NCBI RefSeq assembly: GCF_030052815.1
Contig: NC_079493.1
Location: forward strand, 127,847,894-127,911,893
Length of the DNA: 64,000 bases
Reading direction: 5' to 3'
From: Hevea brasiliensis
Lineage: Eukaryota; Streptophyta; Magnoliopsida; Malpighiales; Euphorbiaceae
The first letter of the stretch is position 1; each line of letters begins with the position of its first letter. Positions 60,769 to 64,000 of the stretch are shown here, piece by piece. Under the pieces are notes generated by a model, which did not search any database, was not told where the DNA came from, and saw nothing but the letters and a program-made list of their open reading frames with translations. The position numbers were made by a program, and so were the translations under genes.

Positions 60769-62542
60769 AAAAATCCTATCCAGGATTATAAAGCTCGATT
60801 TTGAGTTCCTGATGAGCATATTAATGAAGTGGATCAAGAAGAGGGGCCACCGATGTATGGGAAATGTATTTCGACGAGTCACAATTTGTCCGGTAATGGA
60901 ATTGGAGCTGTATTGATATCCCCGGATGGAAAACACTTTTCGATAGCCATTAAGTTGAGATTTGACTGCACCAACAACGTCGCGGAATACAAAGCTTGTG
61001 TGATGGGTCTACAGGCTGCCATCGAAATGAAAATCAGGAAGCTGGAGGTATATGGAGACTCAGCCCTGATTATTTATCAAGTCAAGGGAGAATGGCAAAC
61101 CAAGGATCCCAAGCTAATCCCGTATCAGAAGTACTTATTGGAGCTGATCAAGAAATTCGAAGAAATCTCTTTCACTCACCTTAGTAGGGACAAGAATCAA
61201 TTTGCTGATGCCTTAGCTACTCTAGCTGTTATGGCTCAAATCGAAGAGGGTCAGATGATTCAGACATTTAAGATTAAAGCAAGAAGTGAGCCAGCATATT
61301 GCTTCGTGATTGAAGAAGAACCTGATGATGAACCTTGGTATCATGACATCCTGATCTACTGCAAAACCAGAGAATTCCCTTTGGGGGCAAGCAAAAATGA
61401 AAAGAAGATGATTCGGAGATTAGCATTGGGATACTTCCCCAGTGGAGAAACCCTATACAAGAGGAGCTCCAACGGCGAATTATTGAGATGTGTGGATGCA
61501 AAGGAGGCGAAGAAAATCCTTTTTGAGACTCATGAGGGAAATTGTGCAACCCATGCCAATGGGCACATGATGGCTAAGCAAATCATGCGACGTGTGTATT
61601 TTTGGACCACAATGGAAAAGGATTGCGTCGAGTATTTCCGAAAATGCCATAAGTGTCAAATCTATGCCGATCCGATCAATGTGCCACCTCACAAGTTGTT
61701 CAACCTCGTCTCACCATGGCCTTTCGCAATGTGGGGCATCGATGTGATTGGTCCCATCAATCCCAAGGCATCCAATGGGCACAGATTCATCCTTGTAGCC
61801 ATCGACTATTTCTCCAAGTGGGTCGAGGCGACATCCTATGCGCACATCACACAGAATACGTTTCTCAAATTCTTCAGAAACAATATTATCTGTCGGCATG
61901 GCCTCCCTAATGAAATCGTCACTGACAACGCCAAGAATCTGAATGGTCCAAAGATTCAAAAATTGTGTGATCAATACAAAATCCGACACCTCAATTCCTC
62001 CCCATACCGTCCCCAGATGAATGGAGCGGTGGAAGCTGCAAACAAAAATCTCAAGAGGATAATCCGGAAAATGACGGTCACGTATAGGGATTGGCATGAT
62101 ATGCTTCCCTACGCTCTTCACGCATACCGAACTTCCGTGAGAACCTCAACCGGGGCAACTCCATACTCGCTGGTTTACGGCATGGAAGCAGTATTGCCTA
62201 TTGAAGTTGAAATTCCTTCCCTAAGGATTCTGAAGGAGTCAGGAATTGATGAGTCAGAATGGATCCAGTCAAGGTTGGATCAGTTAAACTTGCTTGATGA
62301 GAAAAGGTTAGCAGCAGCATGTCATGGGCAGTTATACCAGATGAGAATGGCTAGAGCATTTGACAAAAGCATTCGCCCTCGCGAATCAAAACGATCCCCG
62401 GGGCAAATGGTCACCAACCTACGAGGGACCTTATGTGGTTAAAAAGGCATTTTCTGGAGGAGCCTTGATCTTGACCCACATGGACGGTGAAGAGTTTCCG
62501 AGACCTGTGAATGCTGACACCGTCAAGAAATACTATGCCTAA
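60769..62542 (+). pseudogene. Second RNase H and integrase of element H
   Basis: The longest intact frame in the window (60829-62442, 537 codons). Its first Met is not a true start, since pol should be continuous from upstream. Second RNase H: the expected first Asp (YFD) is out of frame near 60870. NNVAEYKA, YGDSALIIYQVKGEW and KNQFADALATLA are kept. Integrase: zinc finger with CHKCQIY; catalytic Asp in WGIDVIGP (codon 305), Asp in TDNAKN (codon 366) and Glu in GAVEAANK (codon 402), a D,D(35)E pattern. A frameshift near 62395 leads to the C-terminus YEGPYVVKKAFSGG, ending at 62542. Confidence 0.9.
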
Positions 62543-63354
62543 AAAAAAAAAAAAAAAAAAGGGGTAGGAGCGAAAACCCGAAAGGGCGCTCCTAGCAAAA
62601 TGTGTGAAAGAAGGCGAAAACCCCGAAGGGGCACTTTCTGTAAAATGAGTGAAGGATGAAAACCCGAAAGGGCATCCTGGAAAAGTGAGTCAAAAAAAAA
62701 AAAAATATAGAGGTGAAAACCCGCAAGGGCATCCCAAGAACCAAAAGGGAGAAATAAGGAAAGAAGCATGGGACCGAAAAGGGAAATAAACCGTCGTGAC
62801 ATGAGGCTTTAGAGAATTTGAAATAATGGCAGTTAAGGGATTCCAAAGCCAGCCACAAGGAATATGTGAGATCTATCTTTGTACCCTTCTTCTTTGAAAC
62901 TCTATCTTTGTTAAAATCGTAATAAAGTCATACTTCATTCCCTATGCTACTATCTTTCCCTTATATTTATTCTTTAACATTATCCTTCTGCAATCTCGTT
63001 ATTTAAAGCGCTATTAATCAGTTAAAATTTTTGCCACAAGATTAGGATCTAACAATTGATAACCTCACGTACTTTACTATGAGATTTGCAGGGAAAGGCC
63101 AAAAAAAAAAAAAAAAAAAACTAGAGGTGAAAACCTGGAAAGGCGCTTCTGGTCATATAGATGAAGGGGAAGTAAAAACCCGCGAGGGTGCTTTTCAGGA
63201 GAAAATCTGAAAAACAGAAATGGGGCATTCGAAGAAATGGAGGTCATGGGTCAAGTCTTGCAACTCGTCCTCCATTAATCTTTGGCCTTCGGGTTTCCGT
63301 TAAGTACACTTCATCAGGGAAGAACTTCATGTGTCAGGGATAGACTTGCTTTGT
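62543..63354 (+). repeat. 3' UTR of H: dispersed GAAAACCCG-N-AAGGGC repeats and A-tracts
   Basis: Six units around 62571, 62614, 62658, 62713, 63126 and 63176, each with (G)TGAAAACCC(G)nAAGGGCG/A and a following C/T-rich close, able to form a short hairpin from CCCG/AGGG. Two A-tracts of about 20 nt (62542-62560, 63101-63120) and one of 13 (62692-62704). The unique stretch 62800-63100 has no ORF. Tandem-repeat-rich 3' UTRs are typical of Tat elements. Confidence 0.75.
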
Positions 63355-64000
63355 AAGTTGATTTTAATTTCCTGCAATTTAAATTTCCTGTCATCAACCT
63401 CTGGTTCCTTGATCTAAGTTGATTTTAATTTCCTGCAATTTAAATTTCCTGTTATCAACCTCTGGTTCCTTGATCTAAGTTGATTTTAATTTCCAGCAAT
63501 TTAAATTTCCTGTTATCAACCTCTGGTTCCTTGATCTAAGTTGATTTTAATTTCCTGCAATTTAAATTTCCTGTTATCAACCTCTGGTTCCTTGATCTAA
63601 GTTGATTTTAATTTCCAGCAATTTAAATTTCCTGTCATCAACCTCTGGTTCCTTGATCTAAGTTGATTTTAATTTCCTGCAATTTAAATTTCCTGTCATC
63701 AACCTCTGGTTCCTTGATCTAAGTTGATTTTAATTTCCTGCAATTTAAATTTCCTGTTATCAACCTCTGGTTCCTTGATCTAAGTTGATTTTAATTTTCC
63801 TGCAATTTAAATTTCCTGTTATCAACCTCTGGTTCCTTGATCTAAGTTGATTTTAATTTCCTGCAATTTAAATTTCCTGTTATCAACCTCTGGTTCCTTG
63901 ATCTAAGTTGATTTTAATGCAATTTACATTTCCTGCTATCAACCTTTGGTTCCTTGATCTAAGTTGATTTTAATTTCCAGCAATTTACATTTCCTGCTAT
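63355..64000 (+). repeat. 61-bp tandem array, right copy (runs off window)
   Basis: At least ten units of 61 bp with AAGTTGATTTTAATTTCC, TGCAATTTAAATTTCC and CAACCTCTGGTTCCTTGATC. One unit (near 63916) lacks about 9 bp. Most units have TTAAATTTCC; the last have TTACATTTCCTGC, the variant at the left end of the left array. The array continues past 64000. Confidence 0.95.

Larger units (their letters stand above)
45811..64000 (+). mobile_element. Tat/Ogre-like Ty3/Gypsy element H (large, with ORF1, G-patch and dual RNase H)
   Basis: Order: 61-bp array, 3'-UTR tail, PPT, LTR, PBS, ORF1, gag, protease, G-patch, RT, RNase H, second RNase H, integrase, repeat-rich 3' UTR, 61-bp array to the window edge. 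The extra ORF1, G-patch, second RNase H and variable tandem-repeat 3' UTR together are hallmarks of the Tat lineage, including Ogre (established knowledge). All ORFs except the RNase H/integrase block are broken. Only one LTR is in view, so LTR bounds rest on PPT and PBS. Confidence 0.85.

Noticed and set aside
63355..64000. Regular repeats as a CRISPR array
   Set aside because: Units are contiguous 61-bp monomers with no unique spacers, in a plant retrotransposon 3' UTR.

Overview
The window is plant nuclear heterochromatin, most likely from a eudicot. It is AT-rich, has no recognisable host gene, and is built almost entirely of nested and truncated LTR retrotransposons. I cannot name the species from sequence alone. 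No rRNA gene, functional tRNA gene or CRISPR array is visible.

Layout, left to right. 1-354 is the start of a chromovirus-type LTR on the minus strand. 355-14066 is a broken Ty1/Copia element (A, minus): LTR at 450-2562, pol split into 2580-3427 and 12576-14066. It is split by a non-autonomous Ty3/Gypsy element (B, minus, 3428-12575) that has two LTRs but only a gag/protease remnant inside. 14067-16073 plus 24665-24933 is an Athila-like fragment (minus: LTR, PBS, first part of gag). Its LTR is split by a young chromovirus (C, plus, 16074-24664, TSD CATCT) with gag, pol and chromodomain. 24934-32199 is the pol of another chromovirus (D, minus), split by two precise solo LTRs: 26108-27857 (TSD ATACC) and 28496-30539 (Copia type A, TSD GTTTA). 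32200-45810 is a second gag-only non-autonomous element (F, plus). Its gag is split by a solo Tat-type LTR (G, minus, 36411-39389, TSD GTTGG), and its 3' LTR is cut short at 45810. 45811-64000 is a large Tat/Ogre-like Ty3/Gypsy element (H, plus).

Element H is the most informative part. In order it has a 61-bp tandem array, a PPT, a candidate 5.9-kb LTR carrying an antisense gene with its own TATA box, and a tRNA-Arg-like PBS. These are followed by an extra ORF1, gag-protease, a G-patch domain, RT-RNase H, a second RNase H and integrase, then a 3' UTR full of short repeats ending in the same 61-bp array. Having the array at both ends suggests either tandem copies sharing an LTR or integration of a one-LTR circle.

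No element looks fully autonomous: every gag-pol carries stops or frameshifts. The longest intact stretch is the second RNase H plus integrase of H (60829-62442), whose D,D(35)E triad is present. B and F share internal structure and probably depended on chromovirus proteins of the type encoded by C or D. Relative ages judged by eye from LTR pairs: C youngest (3 differences in 489 bp), F older (roughly 2%), B oldest (roughly 5%). The LTR starts of B, C and F share motifs, so they are related families.
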